Shown one piece after another: positions 38,581 through 47,655 of a stretch of DNA of 64,000 nucleotides. Source of the DNA: Saccharopolyspora sp. SCSIO 74807 (GTDB lineage: Bacteria; Actinomycetota; Actinomycetes; Mycobacteriales; Pseudonocardiaceae); contig NZ_CP146100.1 of the NCBI RefSeq assembly GCF_037023755.1, positions 3,106,001 through 3,170,000 of the forward strand. The letters run 5' to 3'. Each line of letters begins with the position of its first letter. Position 1 is the stretch's first letter. Position numbers and translations under genes: made by a program. The notes beneath the pieces are model-generated. The model ran no database searches. It saw only the letters and a program-made list of their open reading frames with translations, and was not told where the DNA came from.

Positions 38581-38612
38581 CGGCCGTTCGGGCCCCCCGA
38601 CCCGAACGGCCG
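38581..38612 (+). terminator. 12-bp hairpin between dgt and the small gene
   Basis: CGGCCGTTCGGG (38581-38592) and CCCGAACGGCCG (38601-38612) form a perfect 12-bp stem with an 8-base loop, 61 bp after the dgt stop. It may terminate dgt or fold in the leader of the 61-residue gene. A shorter palindrome CGCCCGAACGGGCG lies at 38525-38538. Confidence 0.5.
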
Positions 38613-38670
38613 GCTGCTGTGTGTGCGGCGCGGTCCCCCGAACCGTCCCCGTGCCGCAAGGAGATCCCCG

Positions 38671-38856
38671 ATGCCGAACCGGCACTACATCCAGAAGCTC
38701 GTCGTCGACGGCGAGCCGTACGTGAATGCCGACGACCTCGCGGACTGGGTGAAGGACCTGCGCTGGCGCAATCCCGAAGCGCGGCGCGCGGCCGAGTACA
38801 TCGCCCAGGAACTGCGCTTGATGGGTCTGTCCGACATCGAGGAATCCGTGCGGTGA
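38671..38856 (+). CDS. Small conserved-looking hypothetical protein (61 aa)
   Basis: The ORF has a near-perfect ribosome site (AAGGAGATCCCCG before ATG 38671) and encodes a 61-residue acidic, helical protein (VNADDLADWVKDLRW, RRAAEYIAQELRLMGLSDIEE). No family was recognised. It stands alone, with a hairpin before it and a strong terminator 3 bp after its stop, so it is probably a one-gene transcript. The isolated unit suggests a regulatory or stress protein, but this is a guess. Confidence 0.7.
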   Translation: MPNRHYIQKLVVDGEPYVNADDLADWVKDLRWRNPEARRAAEYIAQELRLMGLSDIEESVR

Positions 38857-38858
38857 GC

Positions 38859-38901
38859 ACCGGCGGGCCGGACCGCACCCCGAACGGCCCGGCCCGCCGG
38901 T
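38859..38901 (+). terminator. Strong terminator after the 61-aa gene
   Basis: ACCGGCGGGCCGG (38859-38871) pairs perfectly with CCGGCCCGCCGGT (38889-38901), a 13-bp stem with a 17-base loop, starting 3 bp after the stop codon and followed by a short TTGTGC. Confidence 0.75.
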
Positions 38902-39027
38902 TGTGCAGCGGCATGGCCTTGCACCGGCTGAAATGAGATCACCGACCGGAGCGCGCGACCGCGCGGGCCGCGGAAGTGGCAGACTCGGCGTTCCGCAGTG
39001 AAGCCGACACGCCGAACGGAGCCGGCC

Positions 39028-40128
39028 GTGCGCGAACACCTCGATTTCAGCCTGTCCCTGCACCACAGCCTGGCTCCGCCACCGGACCGAGCGTTCTGCT
39101 GGTCGCCTTACTCGGTCGCCAGCGCGCTCGGCCTGGTCGCTTCGGCCGCGGGCGGCGAAACCCGCGCTGAGGTGCTCACGGCGTTGCGCGCGGGCGATGA
39201 GCCGACCGGCCTGCGGCGGCTGCTGTCCGGGGCGGCCGAACTCACCGCCTCCGGCCCCGGCGAAGATCCGGTGCTGGCGGTCGCGAACACGCTGTGGGCG
39301 CACGACGAGCTGCTGGTGCGCGAGTCCTTCCTCGAAACCCTGAAGGAATGGCCGGGCAACGCCGTGCGCACCGCGCCGTTCCGCGTCGATCCCGAGCAGG
39401 CCCGGCAGCGGATCAACAGCGACGTCGCCGAGACGACGAGGGATCTGATCCCGGAGCTGCTGGATCCCGGAACCGTCGACGCCGAAACGGTCGCGGCGCT
39501 GGTCAACGCGCTGTACTTGAAGGTGGCCTGGCACGAGGCGTTCGACACCCAGGCGACCTCCGAGCAGCCGTTCCACGCCCCGGCAGGGGACCGCGACGTC
39601 CCGACCATGACCGCCACCCGCCGCATGAGGTACGCAGCAGCGGACGGCTGGCAGGCGCTGACGCTGCCCGCCGCGGGTGATGTCGAGGCCGTGGTCTTGT
39701 TGCCGGACGGTGAGCTCGGCCCGGTCGAGCCGCAGCTGACCGCGGACGCGCTCGATTCGCTCTTGGCCGCGAGCCGGCAACAGCGGGTGGAGCTGCACCT
39801 GCCGCGGTTCTCCGTCACCGGCGAGGCCGAGCTCAGCGGCCCGCTGGGTGAGCTGGGGGTGCGCCGGTTGTTCACGCCGGCCGCCGACTTCACCCCGCTC
39901 ACCGACGAGCCGCTGAAGGTTTCGACGGTCGTGCACCAGGCGGTCTTGCGCGTCGACGAAGCGGGCTTCGAGGGCGCGGCGGCGACCGCGGCGATGATGC
40001 GGCTGACCGCGATCGTGCGGGAGGAGGACCCGATCCGGGTCCGGGTGGACCGCCCGTTCCTGTTCCTGGTCCGGCACCGCGAGACCGGCGCGATCTACTT
40101 CCTGTCCCGCGTGGTCGACCCGTCCTGA
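39028..40128 (+). CDS. Serpin-family serine protease inhibitor
   Basis: The 366-residue product is a full-length serpin: FCWSPYSVASALGLVASAAGG, NALYLKVAWHEAF, a hinge and reactive loop region VLRVDEAGFEGAAATAAMMR, and the C-terminal signature RVDRPFLFLVRHRETGAIYF. The Glu/Gly hinge followed by small Ala/Thr residues is typical of inhibitory serpins, which trap proteases by loop insertion. No signal peptide is seen, so it may act in the cytosol. GTG 39028 has GGAG upstream; GTG 38998 is an alternative. Serpins are sporadic in bacteria, and this one interrupts an otherwise conserved gene order. Confidence 0.88.
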   Translation: MREHLDFSLSLHHSLAPPPDRAFCWSPYSVASALGLVASAAGGETRAEVLTALRAGDEPTGLRRLLSGAAELTASGPGEDPVLAVANTLWAHDELLVRESFLETLKEWPGNAVRTAPFRVDPEQARQRINSDVAETTRDLIPELLDPGTVDAETVAALVNALYLKVAWHEAFDTQATSEQPFHAPAGDRDVPTMTATRRMRYAAADGWQALTLPAAGDVEAVVLLPDGELGPVEPQLTADALDSLLAASRQQRVELHLPRFSVTGEAELSGPLGELGVRRLFTPAADFTPLTDEPLKVSTVVHQAVLRVDEAGFEGAAATAAMMRLTAIVREEDPIRVRVDRPFLFLVRHRETGAIYFLSRVVDPS

Positions 40129-40136
40129 AGCGGCGC

Positions 40137-40163
40137 TGTCACGTCCGGCCGGGCTGTCCCGTC
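40137..40163 (+). promoter_or_regulatory. ECF41-like promoter upstream of the AhpD-like gene
   Basis: TGTCACG (40137-40143) and CGTC (40160-40163) are separated by exactly 16 bases. This matches the ECF41 sigma promoter pattern as I recall it (TGTCACA-N16-CGTC). It is 49 bp upstream of the ATG of the AhpD-like gene, which faces an ECF41-type sigma gene. Confidence 0.6.
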
Positions 40164-40211
40164 CCGGTGACGAGTTCCCGCACCGGGCGGGACACCAGCA
40201 CAGGAGTGCTC

Positions 40212-40778
40212 ATGCCGCGCATCGAACCATTGCCCGCGCAGCGGGCGGGCTGGCTGACCAAGCTGCTGTACCGGGCCGCGAAGTGGCGGTTCGGCGCCGT
40301 GCCGGAGCCGCTTGCGGTCGCCGCGCACCACCCGAAGCTGCTGATGTCCATGGGCTGCGCCGAGTTCGCCGTGGACCGGACTGCCCGCAGACTCCCCGCG
40401 AACCTGCGGGAGCTGGCGACCTACCGCGCCGCGACCCGGATCGGCTGTTCGTGGTGCGTCGACTTCGGCACGATGGTGCAGCGCAACGAGGGGTTGGACA
40501 TCGACCGGCTGAAGGAGATCGACGACTACCCGACCTCGCCGAAGTTCACCGCTCGGGAACGAACGGTGCTGGCCTACGCGGACGCGATGACCGACCAGCC
40601 GATGCGGGTCACCGACGACCAGGTCGCCGAGCTCGACCGGGAGCTCGGCCACGACGGGCTGGTGGAGCTGACCTACATGATCGCGTTGGAGAACGAGCGC
40701 AGCCGGTTCAACCACGCCCTCGGCCTCACCGCGCAGGGATTCACCTCCGGCGAGGCGTGCCGCGTTCCGGTTCCGTGA
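40212..40778 (+). CDS. Carboxymuconolactone decarboxylase (AhpD-like) family protein
   Basis: The 188-residue product has the CxxC redox motif in RIGCSWCVDFGTMVQ, as in AhpD-like peroxidase partners and related CMD proteins. ATG 40212 has CAGGAG upstream. Its stop end overlaps the sigma gene's end by 38 bp on the opposite strand. CMD proteins are the usual partners of ECF41 sigma factors, which supports regulation by the neighbouring sigma factor through the promoter at 40137. Confidence 0.85.
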   Translation: MPRIEPLPAQRAGWLTKLLYRAAKWRFGAVPEPLAVAAHHPKLLMSMGCAEFAVDRTARRLPANLRELATYRAATRIGCSWCVDFGTMVQRNEGLDIDRLKEIDDYPTSPKFTARERTVLAYADAMTDQPMRVTDDQVAELDRELGHDGLVELTYMIALENERSRFNHALGLTAQGFTSGEACRVPVP

Positions 40779-41664
40779 GCGAGAAGTCGACCCGGCCGAG
40801 CTTCTCCGGGTTGACCACGTCGTAGATCTCCGCGATGAGTCCGTCCCGCCAGGCGAAACCGACCACGCGGGGCGCGACGCGGCGAGTACCGGTGCCTTCC
40901 GGCTCGCCGGGAGTGATCAGCCCGCGCTCGCCGTTGACCAGCACCGGCCGAGCGCTCGACCACAGCCGGTCGCCGTACTTCGCGGCCAGGCCGAGCGCGA
41001 AGCGGGCGATCTTCTCCCCGCCGAGCACGGGCCGCCGCGCGGTCGGTGCTTTGCCGTCGCTGTCGCCGAACAAGGTGGCACGCGGATGCAGCAGCCTGGT
41101 GAGTTCGTCGAGATCGCCGCCGGCCACTGCGGCGAGGAAGCGTTCCAGCATCTCCTGCTGCTGCGGTGCCGGTACTCGCGGCGGTGCCTCGGCCATCGCG
41201 CGCCGCGCGCGGGAGGCGTGCTGGCGCGCGGTCGGGACCGGGCAGTCCAGCAGCTCGGCGATCTCGGCGAACGGCACGTCGAACCCGTCGTGCAGCACGA
41301 ACGCCACGCGCTGGTCGGGGCTGAGCTCGTGCAGCACCCGCAGCGCCGCCATCCGCAGCTCGTCCCGATCGACCACGAGCTCCAGCGGATCTCGGGCGTC
41401 CACGTCCGTGACCACCGGCTCCGGCAGCCATGGCCCGGCGTAGCGTTCCCGCCGCGCGCTCGCCGAGCGGACCCGGTCCAGGCAGATCCGACCGACCACC
41501 GTGCTCAGCCACGGGCCGAGATCGCGGATCTCGGAGCGTTCGGCGTCCAGCCGCAGCCACGCCTCCTGCACCGCGTCCTCGGCGTCGGCGAGCCGCCCGG
41601 TCAGCCGGTAGGCGAGCGCGGTCAGCCGGGGACGGTGCTGCTCGAACTCGGCGGCGGTGGTCAT
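40741..41664 (-). CDS. sigJ: ECF41/SigJ-type RNA polymerase sigma factor
   Basis: The 307-residue product has sigma-2 (TALAYRLTGRLADAEDAVQEAWLR), sigma-4 (LSPDQRVAFVLHDGFDVPFAEIAELL) and a C-terminal SnoaL-like extension. That extension shows motifs typical of ECF41: a DSDGK segment (family DGGGK) and NPEKL near the end (family NPDKL). This domain replaces a separate anti-sigma factor in ECF41. ATG 41664 fits family N-termini; the frame runs on to 43266 as a shadow of dnaG. The likely target is the convergent AhpD-like gene. Confidence 0.88.
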   Translation of the reverse strand: MTTAAEFEQHRPRLTALAYRLTGRLADAEDAVQEAWLRLDAERSEIRDLGPWLSTVVGRICLDRVRSASARRERYAGPWLPEPVVTDVDARDPLELVVDRDELRMAALRVLHELSPDQRVAFVLHDGFDVPFAEIAELLDCPVPTARQHASRARRAMAEAPPRVPAPQQQEMLERFLAAVAGGDLDELTRLLHPRATLFGDSDGKAPTARRPVLGGEKIARFALGLAAKYGDRLWSSARPVLVNGERGLITPGEPEGTGTRRVAPRVVGFAWRDGLIAEIYDVVNPEKLGRVDFSLTEPERGTPRRR

Positions 41665-41718
41665 GCGAGCGATTGTGCCGCTCGTCGGCGTTTCGTTCGC
41701 GGCGCCTAGACTGGACGC

Positions 41719-43611
41719 GTGGCTGGAAGGATCCGGGAAAGCGACGTCGCCGAGGTACGTGATCGCAACCGGATCGACGACGTCGTCGGTGACTACGTGG
41801 CACTGCGCAACGCAGGTGGCGGCGCGTTGAAGGGCCTGTGCCCGTTCCACGACGAGAAGACCCCGTCGTTCAACGTGCGCCCGAGCCACGGCACCTTCCA
41901 CTGCTTCGGTTGCGGTGAAGGCGGGGACGCCATCGCGTTCCTGATGAAGTCCGAGCACCTCGGCTTCGTCGAGTCGGTCGAGCGGCTGGCCGACCGGGCC
42001 GGTGTGGAGCTGCACTACGAAGGCGGCACTCCCGGCGAGAAGCGCGACCGCGGCACGCGGGCGCGGATGGTGGAGGCGCACCGGCTGGCCGCAGAGTTCT
42101 ACGCCGAACAGCTGCGCTCCCCGGACGCGCTGGCCGCACGGAACTACCTGGCCGAGCGCGGGTTCGACGAGGCGGCGGCGACCAAGTTCGGCTGCGGTTT
42201 CGCCCCGGCGGGCTGGGACAAGCTCACCAAGCACCTCATCGGCAAGGGGTTCCAGCTCGACGAGCTCTACAAGTGCGGGCTGGCCAAGGAGGGCAGGCGC
42301 GGGCCGCTGGACCGGTTCCACCGCCGCCTGCTGTGGCCGCTGAAGGACCTGGCCGGGGACGTGGTCGGGTTCGGCGCCCGGCGCATCTTCGACGACGACC
42401 CGATCGAGGCCAAGTACGTCAACACCTCGGCGACGCCGATCTTCAACAAGTCGCAGGTGCTGTTCGGCATCGAGCACGCCAAGCGGGAGATCGCCAAGCG
42501 GCACCAGGCGGTCGTGGTGGAGGGCTACACCGACGTGATGGCGATGCACCTGGCCGGGGTGCCGACCGCGATCGCCTCCTGCGGAACGGCTTTCGGCGAC
42601 GATCACATCGCGGTGCTGCGGCGGCTGATGATGGACGACAACGCTTTCCGCGGTGAGGTCATCTTCACCTTCGACGGCGACGAGGCCGGGCAGAAGGCGG
42701 CGCTGAAGGCGTTCGACGGTGAGCAGCAGTTCGCCACCCAGACCTATGTGGCGATCACCCCGGATGGCCAGGACCCGTGCGAACTCCGGCAGCACAGCGG
42801 CGACACCGCGGTGCGGGACCTGGTGGCGCGCCGGAAACCGCTGTTCGAGTTCGCCATCCGCAGCCTGCTGGGCGAGTACGACCTGGATTCGGTCGACGGC
42901 CGGGTGGAAGCGCTGAAGCGAACGGTCCCGCTGGTCGCGCAGATCAAGGACGTGGAGCGCCGTGACGGCTACGCGGTCCAGTTGGCCGGCTGGACCGGCT
43001 GGAACGACGAGAACCAGGTCGTGCGTCGCGTCCGGGAGTCGGCAGGTGCGCCGGTCAAGAAGCCGCGCCGCCGGTCCCCGCGCAATCCGGACCAGGATTC
43101 GCTGGGCATGGACGTGGAACTGCCGCAACGTCCGAGCCGGGACGACCCGCGCTGGTGCCAGCGGGAGACCTTGAAGCTGGCGCTGCAGGTGCCGGCGCTG
43201 GCCGGGCCGGTTTACGACTCGCTGCCGGGGGAGGCGTTCACCGAGGACGCCTACGGCAAGCTGCACCAGGCGATCGTGGCCGCGGGCGGCACGATGTCCG
43301 GGCTATCCGGTGCTTTGCTGGTCGACGCGGTCGGCAAGGAGTGCTCGGACGAGGTGACCCGGCGGCTGCTGACGACCTTGGCGGTGGAGACCCCGGACAC
43401 CAAGTCCGAGGAGGACCCGCGGTACGCGACGGCGGTGATCGCCCGCCTGCAGGAGATCATGGTCGGCAGGCAGATCGCGGACATCAAGTCGCGGGTGCAG
43501 CGCACTTCGCCCACCGAGAGCCCGGACGAGTACAACTCGCTGTTCGGCGACATGCTGGCGCTGGAGCAATACCGGCAGTCGTTGCTGAAGCAGGCGATGG
43601 GTGCGTTGTGA
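41719..43611 (+). CDS. dnaG: DNA primase
   Basis: Makes RNA primers for replication. The 630-residue product has the CHC2 zinc domain (CPFHDEKTPSFNV and HCFGCGEGGD), the TOPRIM domain with VVVEGYTDVMAMHLAGV and FTFDGDEAGQKAA, and a C-terminal helicase-binding region. The GTG start at 41719 gives the family N-terminus (RIRESDVAEVRDRNRIDDVVGDY). It overlaps the next gene by GTGA. Confidence 0.95.
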   Translation: MAGRIRESDVAEVRDRNRIDDVVGDYVALRNAGGGALKGLCPFHDEKTPSFNVRPSHGTFHCFGCGEGGDAIAFLMKSEHLGFVESVERLADRAGVELHYEGGTPGEKRDRGTRARMVEAHRLAAEFYAEQLRSPDALAARNYLAERGFDEAAATKFGCGFAPAGWDKLTKHLIGKGFQLDELYKCGLAKEGRRGPLDRFHRRLLWPLKDLAGDVVGFGARRIFDDDPIEAKYVNTSATPIFNKSQVLFGIEHAKREIAKRHQAVVVEGYTDVMAMHLAGVPTAIASCGTAFGDDHIAVLRRLMMDDNAFRGEVIFTFDGDEAGQKAALKAFDGEQQFATQTYVAITPDGQDPCELRQHSGDTAVRDLVARRKPLFEFAIRSLLGEYDLDSVDGRVEALKRTVPLVAQIKDVERRDGYAVQLAGWTGWNDENQVVRRVRESAGAPVKKPRRRSPRNPDQDSLGMDVELPQRPSRDDPRWCQRETLKLALQVPALAGPVYDSLPGEAFTEDAYGKLHQAIVAAGGTMSGLSGALLVDAVGKECSDEVTRRLLTTLAVETPDTKSEEDPRYATAVIARLQEIMVGRQIADIKSRVQRTSPTESPDEYNSLFGDMLALEQYRQSLLKQAMGAL

Positions 43612-44138
43612 TCTCCTGGCTTCGCCGGTTCGCCGCCCGCCTGTCGGGAACGGCCGAGGTGCCCGCGGACTTCGCGGGCCGGCTCACCGAGGACGAGGTG
43701 GTGCTGGCCGTGGCGCACGCGCCGGAAGGGCCGCTGGTGGCCACGCACTTGGGGCTGTGGTTGCCGGAGGGCCGTCGCGTGGGTTGGCACCTGCTGAGCA
43801 AGGCGACGTGGAACGAAGGCGCACTCGCGCTGGTCGAAGCCGAGGAGTCCGGTGCCGCGGGCGCGGCCGTGCTGCTGCGCGATCTGCCGCCGCGACGGTT
43901 GCGCCTCACCGCTGCGGGCCGGTTGCCGGAGGTCGTGCACTCCCGCATCACCGGTTCCATCCGCAACACCCAGCACCGCGACCTGCCGGTCGGCGGCGCG
44001 CGCTTCGTGCAGCGCAAAGTGCCGGGCCGGGACGGCGTCGTGCTGCAGGTCCGCGCCGATCCGGGCACCGACGAGCAGCAGCTGGCATCGCTCGCGGCCG
44101 AGGTCGCGGAGCGGTTGCGCGGCGGTGGACGCAGCTAG
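43608..44138 (+). CDS. Conserved hypothetical protein downstream of dnaG
   Basis: The 176-residue soluble protein is translationally coupled to dnaG (GTGA overlap). It shows alternating strands (VVLAVAHAPEGPLVATHLGLWLPEGRRVGW) and no catalytic motif I recognise. Similar genes follow dnaG in other actinomycetes, as I recall. A 16-bp palindrome lies directly after its stop. Confidence 0.7.
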   Translation: MISWLRRFAARLSGTAEVPADFAGRLTEDEVVLAVAHAPEGPLVATHLGLWLPEGRRVGWHLLSKATWNEGALALVEAEESGAAGAAVLLRDLPPRRLRLTAAGRLPEVVHSRITGSIRNTQHRDLPVGGARFVQRKVPGRDGVVLQVRADPGTDEQQLASLAAEVAERLRGGGRS

Positions 44139-44154
44139 CAGTACGGCCGTACTG
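44139..44154. promoter_or_regulatory. Perfect 16-bp palindrome before the methyltransferase gene
   Basis: CAGTACGGCCGTACTG lies between the TAG of the preceding gene and the start of the methyltransferase. The GTAC...GTAC symmetry resembles TetR-family operators. It may block transcription or sit over the ribosome-entry region. Confidence 0.45.
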
Positions 44155-44162
44155 TGAATGTC

Positions 44163-44915
44163 GTGTGGGATCCCGACAAGTACCTGTCGTTCCGAGCGCA
44201 CCGTGACCGCCCGGCGCACGACCTGCTCGCCCGCGTTCCGGAACGCAGCGCGCGCCGAGTGGTCGACCTCGGCTGCGGTGCCGGGAACTTGACCTCGCTG
44301 CTCACCGCTCGCTGGCCGGACGCTGCCGTGGAGGCGACCGACTCGTCCCCGGAGATGGTCGAGGCCGCCCGTGCGCGCGGCGTCGACGCGCAGGTGGAGG
44401 ACGTGCGGGACTGGAAGCCGAGCCCGGACACCGACGTCGTGCTGTGCAACGCGGTGTTGCAGTGGGTGCCGGAGCATCCCGAGCTGCTGCGGAGCTGGCT
44501 GCCCGAGCTGCCGCAGGGCGCGAGCTTCGCGTTCCAGGTCCCCGGCAACTTCGACTCCCCGTCCTACGCGGCGATCCGCGAGCTGGTCGCGCAGCCGCAG
44601 TGGGCCGCCGAAGGACTGCTGCGCGCCGACTCGGTGCTGGGTCCGCAGGGCTACGCCGAGCTGATCGCAGACCTCGGACTGGGCGTGGACGCCTGGGAGA
44701 CGACCTACGTGCAGCGCCTCGAGGGCCCGGACCCGGTCCTGGAGTGGCTCAGCGGCACGGCCCTGCGTCCCGTGCGGGCGAGCCTCGACGAGCAGGGATG
44801 GGCGGAGTTCCGCGCCGAACTCGGCGCACGCCTGCGAGCCGCCTACCCGCGGCGCTCGGATGGCACGACGTGGTTCCCGTTCCGCCGCGTGTTCGCCGTC
44901 GCGCATCGCCTGTGA
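44163..44915 (+). CDS. tam: Trans-aconitate 2-methyltransferase-like SAM methyltransferase
   Basis: The 250-residue product has the SAM-binding motif VVDLGCGAGNLT (about residues 32-43), CNAVLQWVPEHPELL, and the family N-terminus WDPDKYLSFRAHRDRPAHDLL. Tam methylates trans-aconitate, relieving inhibition of the TCA cycle. GTG 44154 is an alternative start in frame, but GTG 44163 gives the WDPDxY N-terminus of the family. No ribosome site is clear for either. Confidence 0.85.
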   Translation: MWDPDKYLSFRAHRDRPAHDLLARVPERSARRVVDLGCGAGNLTSLLTARWPDAAVEATDSSPEMVEAARARGVDAQVEDVRDWKPSPDTDVVLCNAVLQWVPEHPELLRSWLPELPQGASFAFQVPGNFDSPSYAAIRELVAQPQWAAEGLLRADSVLGPQGYAELIADLGLGVDAWETTYVQRLEGPDPVLEWLSGTALRPVRASLDEQGWAEFRAELGARLRAAYPRRSDGTTWFPFRRVFAVAHRL

Positions 44916-44927
44916 CCTGAGCGGATG

Positions 44928-44962
44928 CCGGTGGGGAGGGGGGTGTGAGACCTCCCCGCCGG
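44928..44962 (+). terminator. Hairpin after the methyltransferase gene
   Basis: CCGGTGGGGAGG (44928-44939) pairs with CCTCCCCGCCGG (44951-44962), 12 bp with one G-T pair and an 11-base loop, 12 bp after the stop. No T tract follows. Confidence 0.55.
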
Positions 44963-45015
44963 ATGCGCTAAAGTAGACGACGTCAGCGCAACGGGGCTGG
45001 CGCCCAAATAGATAT

Positions 45016-45087
<72 letters not shown>

Positions 45088-45095
45088 CACAGCGC

Positions 45096-45124
45096 AAAGG
45101 GGCACCGTTCCGGTGCCCCTTTTT
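45096..45124 (+). terminator. Intrinsic terminator of tRNA-Asn
   Basis: AAAGGGGCACCG and CGGTGCCCCTTT form a perfect 12-bp stem with a 3-base loop, followed by TTTTT. A classic Rho-independent terminator 8 bp after the tRNA. Confidence 0.92.
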
Positions 45125-45428
45125 GCAGATCCGCAAACCTCGTTCCACCTCTTCGGGCGAACAGGTGTCGAGGCGATCAGAGTCGGGTAACGATCCTGGT
45201 CGGCCGCGCGATCTGATTCGTGCAGCGACGCGACGTCCCGCGCTGTACGAAGGCTTCCGTGCAGGTCACGGCCGGTTTCCGTGATCATGATCGGGCGGCC
45301 GACCGGCCTCGGCCGGTGAGCCGGATCGATTCACGGTGCGTTAGAACCAACGAGACTCCCATTGCCCTACGTCCTCGGGGCAGTGGTGCACGCAAACGGG
45401 GACGAAAACCAGGACGGGGGAAGTCAGG
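45125..45428. other. Intergenic region after tRNA-Asn
   Basis: No gene was found. A GGCC-rich hairpin (CCGGCC / GGCCGG near 45303-45316) and a GATCATGATC palindrome near 45289 are the only structures noted. The last 30 bases should hold the promoter end and leader of the small membrane protein. Confidence 0.5.
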
Positions 45429-45629
45429 ATGTCTGCTCCAGGGATCGGCAAGGACCACTTCGCGCTGCCCGACATGGCCACGCTGAACCAGCTGCCGAAG
45501 CCGGTCAAAGCACTGGTCTATCTGGTCATGCTCTCGGTGCTGACCGTGGCCGCGGTCAGCGCGCTGCTCGCAGCGATCGTGATCATCGGACAGCTGACCG
45601 GCGCTTTCGACGTCACCGCCTTCATGTGA
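45429..45629 (+). CDS. Small membrane protein (66 aa)
   Basis: The 66-residue product has one long hydrophobic segment (about residues 27-55, LVYLVMLSVLTVAAVSALLA) after a polar N-terminus with KDHFALPDMATLNQLPKPVK. GGGGAAGTCAGG precedes the ATG, a moderate ribosome site. A strong terminator follows 15 bp after the stop. No family recognised; the clear gene unit suggests it is real. Confidence 0.72.
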   Translation: MSAPGIGKDHFALPDMATLNQLPKPVKALVYLVMLSVLTVAAVSALLAAIVIIGQLTGAFDVTAFM

Positions 45630-45643
45630 CAACGCCGCGAACC

Positions 45644-45671
45644 GGGCCGGCACCCCGCGGGGTGCCGGCCC
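45644..45671 (+). terminator. Terminator of the small membrane protein gene
   Basis: GGGCCGGCACCCC (45644-45656) and GGGGTGCCGGCCC (45659-45671) are perfect inverted copies, a 13-bp stem with a tight loop, followed by TTACT. Confidence 0.8.
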
Positions 45672-45782
45672 TTACTGCGTCCGGCCCCCGACCGTTTCGC
45701 CTGGTCGTGCAAGCAACCCGCTGCGCCACCCACCGCCACCCCTCGCTACGATCACGCTGGGGAGCGTTTCATCACGCCATCG

Positions 45783-45856
45783 GGGGCAGTAGCTCAGCAG
45801 GTTAGAGCAGCGGACTCATAATCCGTCAGCCGTGGGTTCAAGTCCCACCTGCCCCA
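45783..45856 (+). tRNA. tRNA with CAT anticodon (elongator Met or Ile2)
   Basis: The acceptor stem GGGGCAG / CTGCCCC, a D arm, anticodon stem CGGA / TCCG with loop CTCATAA, and T arm GTGGG / CCCAC fold as a complete tRNA. It lacks the three G-C pairs of initiator tRNA anticodon stems, so it is not tRNA-fMet. CAT may be read as Met, or as Ile2 after lysidine modification by TilS; I cannot decide from sequence alone. Confidence 0.92.
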
Positions 45857-46071
45857 CCGCATGACCTGCGTCGACACTGAAGCCGAGATCGAATCGCCGC
45901 GCTCCGGTGCGAGACCGGGTGCGAGTAGTTCCCCGAACCTGCCTGCACGCCCTCAGCGGCGGCCGCGTGGTTCGAGGTGCGCGCCTGCGGATGCACGAAC
46001 GCCCCGCGGTCCCGCCGGCCGTTGGGCCAGTCGGGAAAGCGGGGCGCGAGACGAGTGTGTGCAGCCCGGGT

Positions 46072-47505
<1,434 letters not shown>

Positions 47506-47559
47506 TCACTCCTGGTGAGGCGCTGGCCAGTCGCCCGGGTCGGAGCTGCTCGCGACACT

Positions 47560-47587
47560 GCGACAAGATCATTATCATGAATATAAT
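47560..47587 (+). promoter_or_regulatory. AT-rich promoter of the alcohol dehydrogenase gene
   Basis: A perfect TATAAT (47582-47587) with GCGACA (47560-47565) 16 bp upstream lies in an AT-rich patch, rare in this GC-rich window. An imperfect inverted repeat ATTATC/ATATAAT overlaps the -10, which may be a regulator site. It would give a leader of about 60 bases to the dehydrogenase at 47656. Confidence 0.5.
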
Positions 47588-47655
47588 CAAAATCCTTGAC
47601 CTGCCGTGTGGTCGCGGTCACGCTTGCTCCCGTCAACGGCGACGAAGGAGTCCGA

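Noticed and set aside
37144-40077. A 977-codon minus-strand open frame across dgt and the serpin
   Set aside because: Shadow of the plus-strand genes, with no family motif.
45783-45856. Initiator tRNA-fMet
   Set aside because: The anticodon stem lacks the three consecutive G-C pairs of initiator tRNAs and the acceptor begins with a normal G-C pair.
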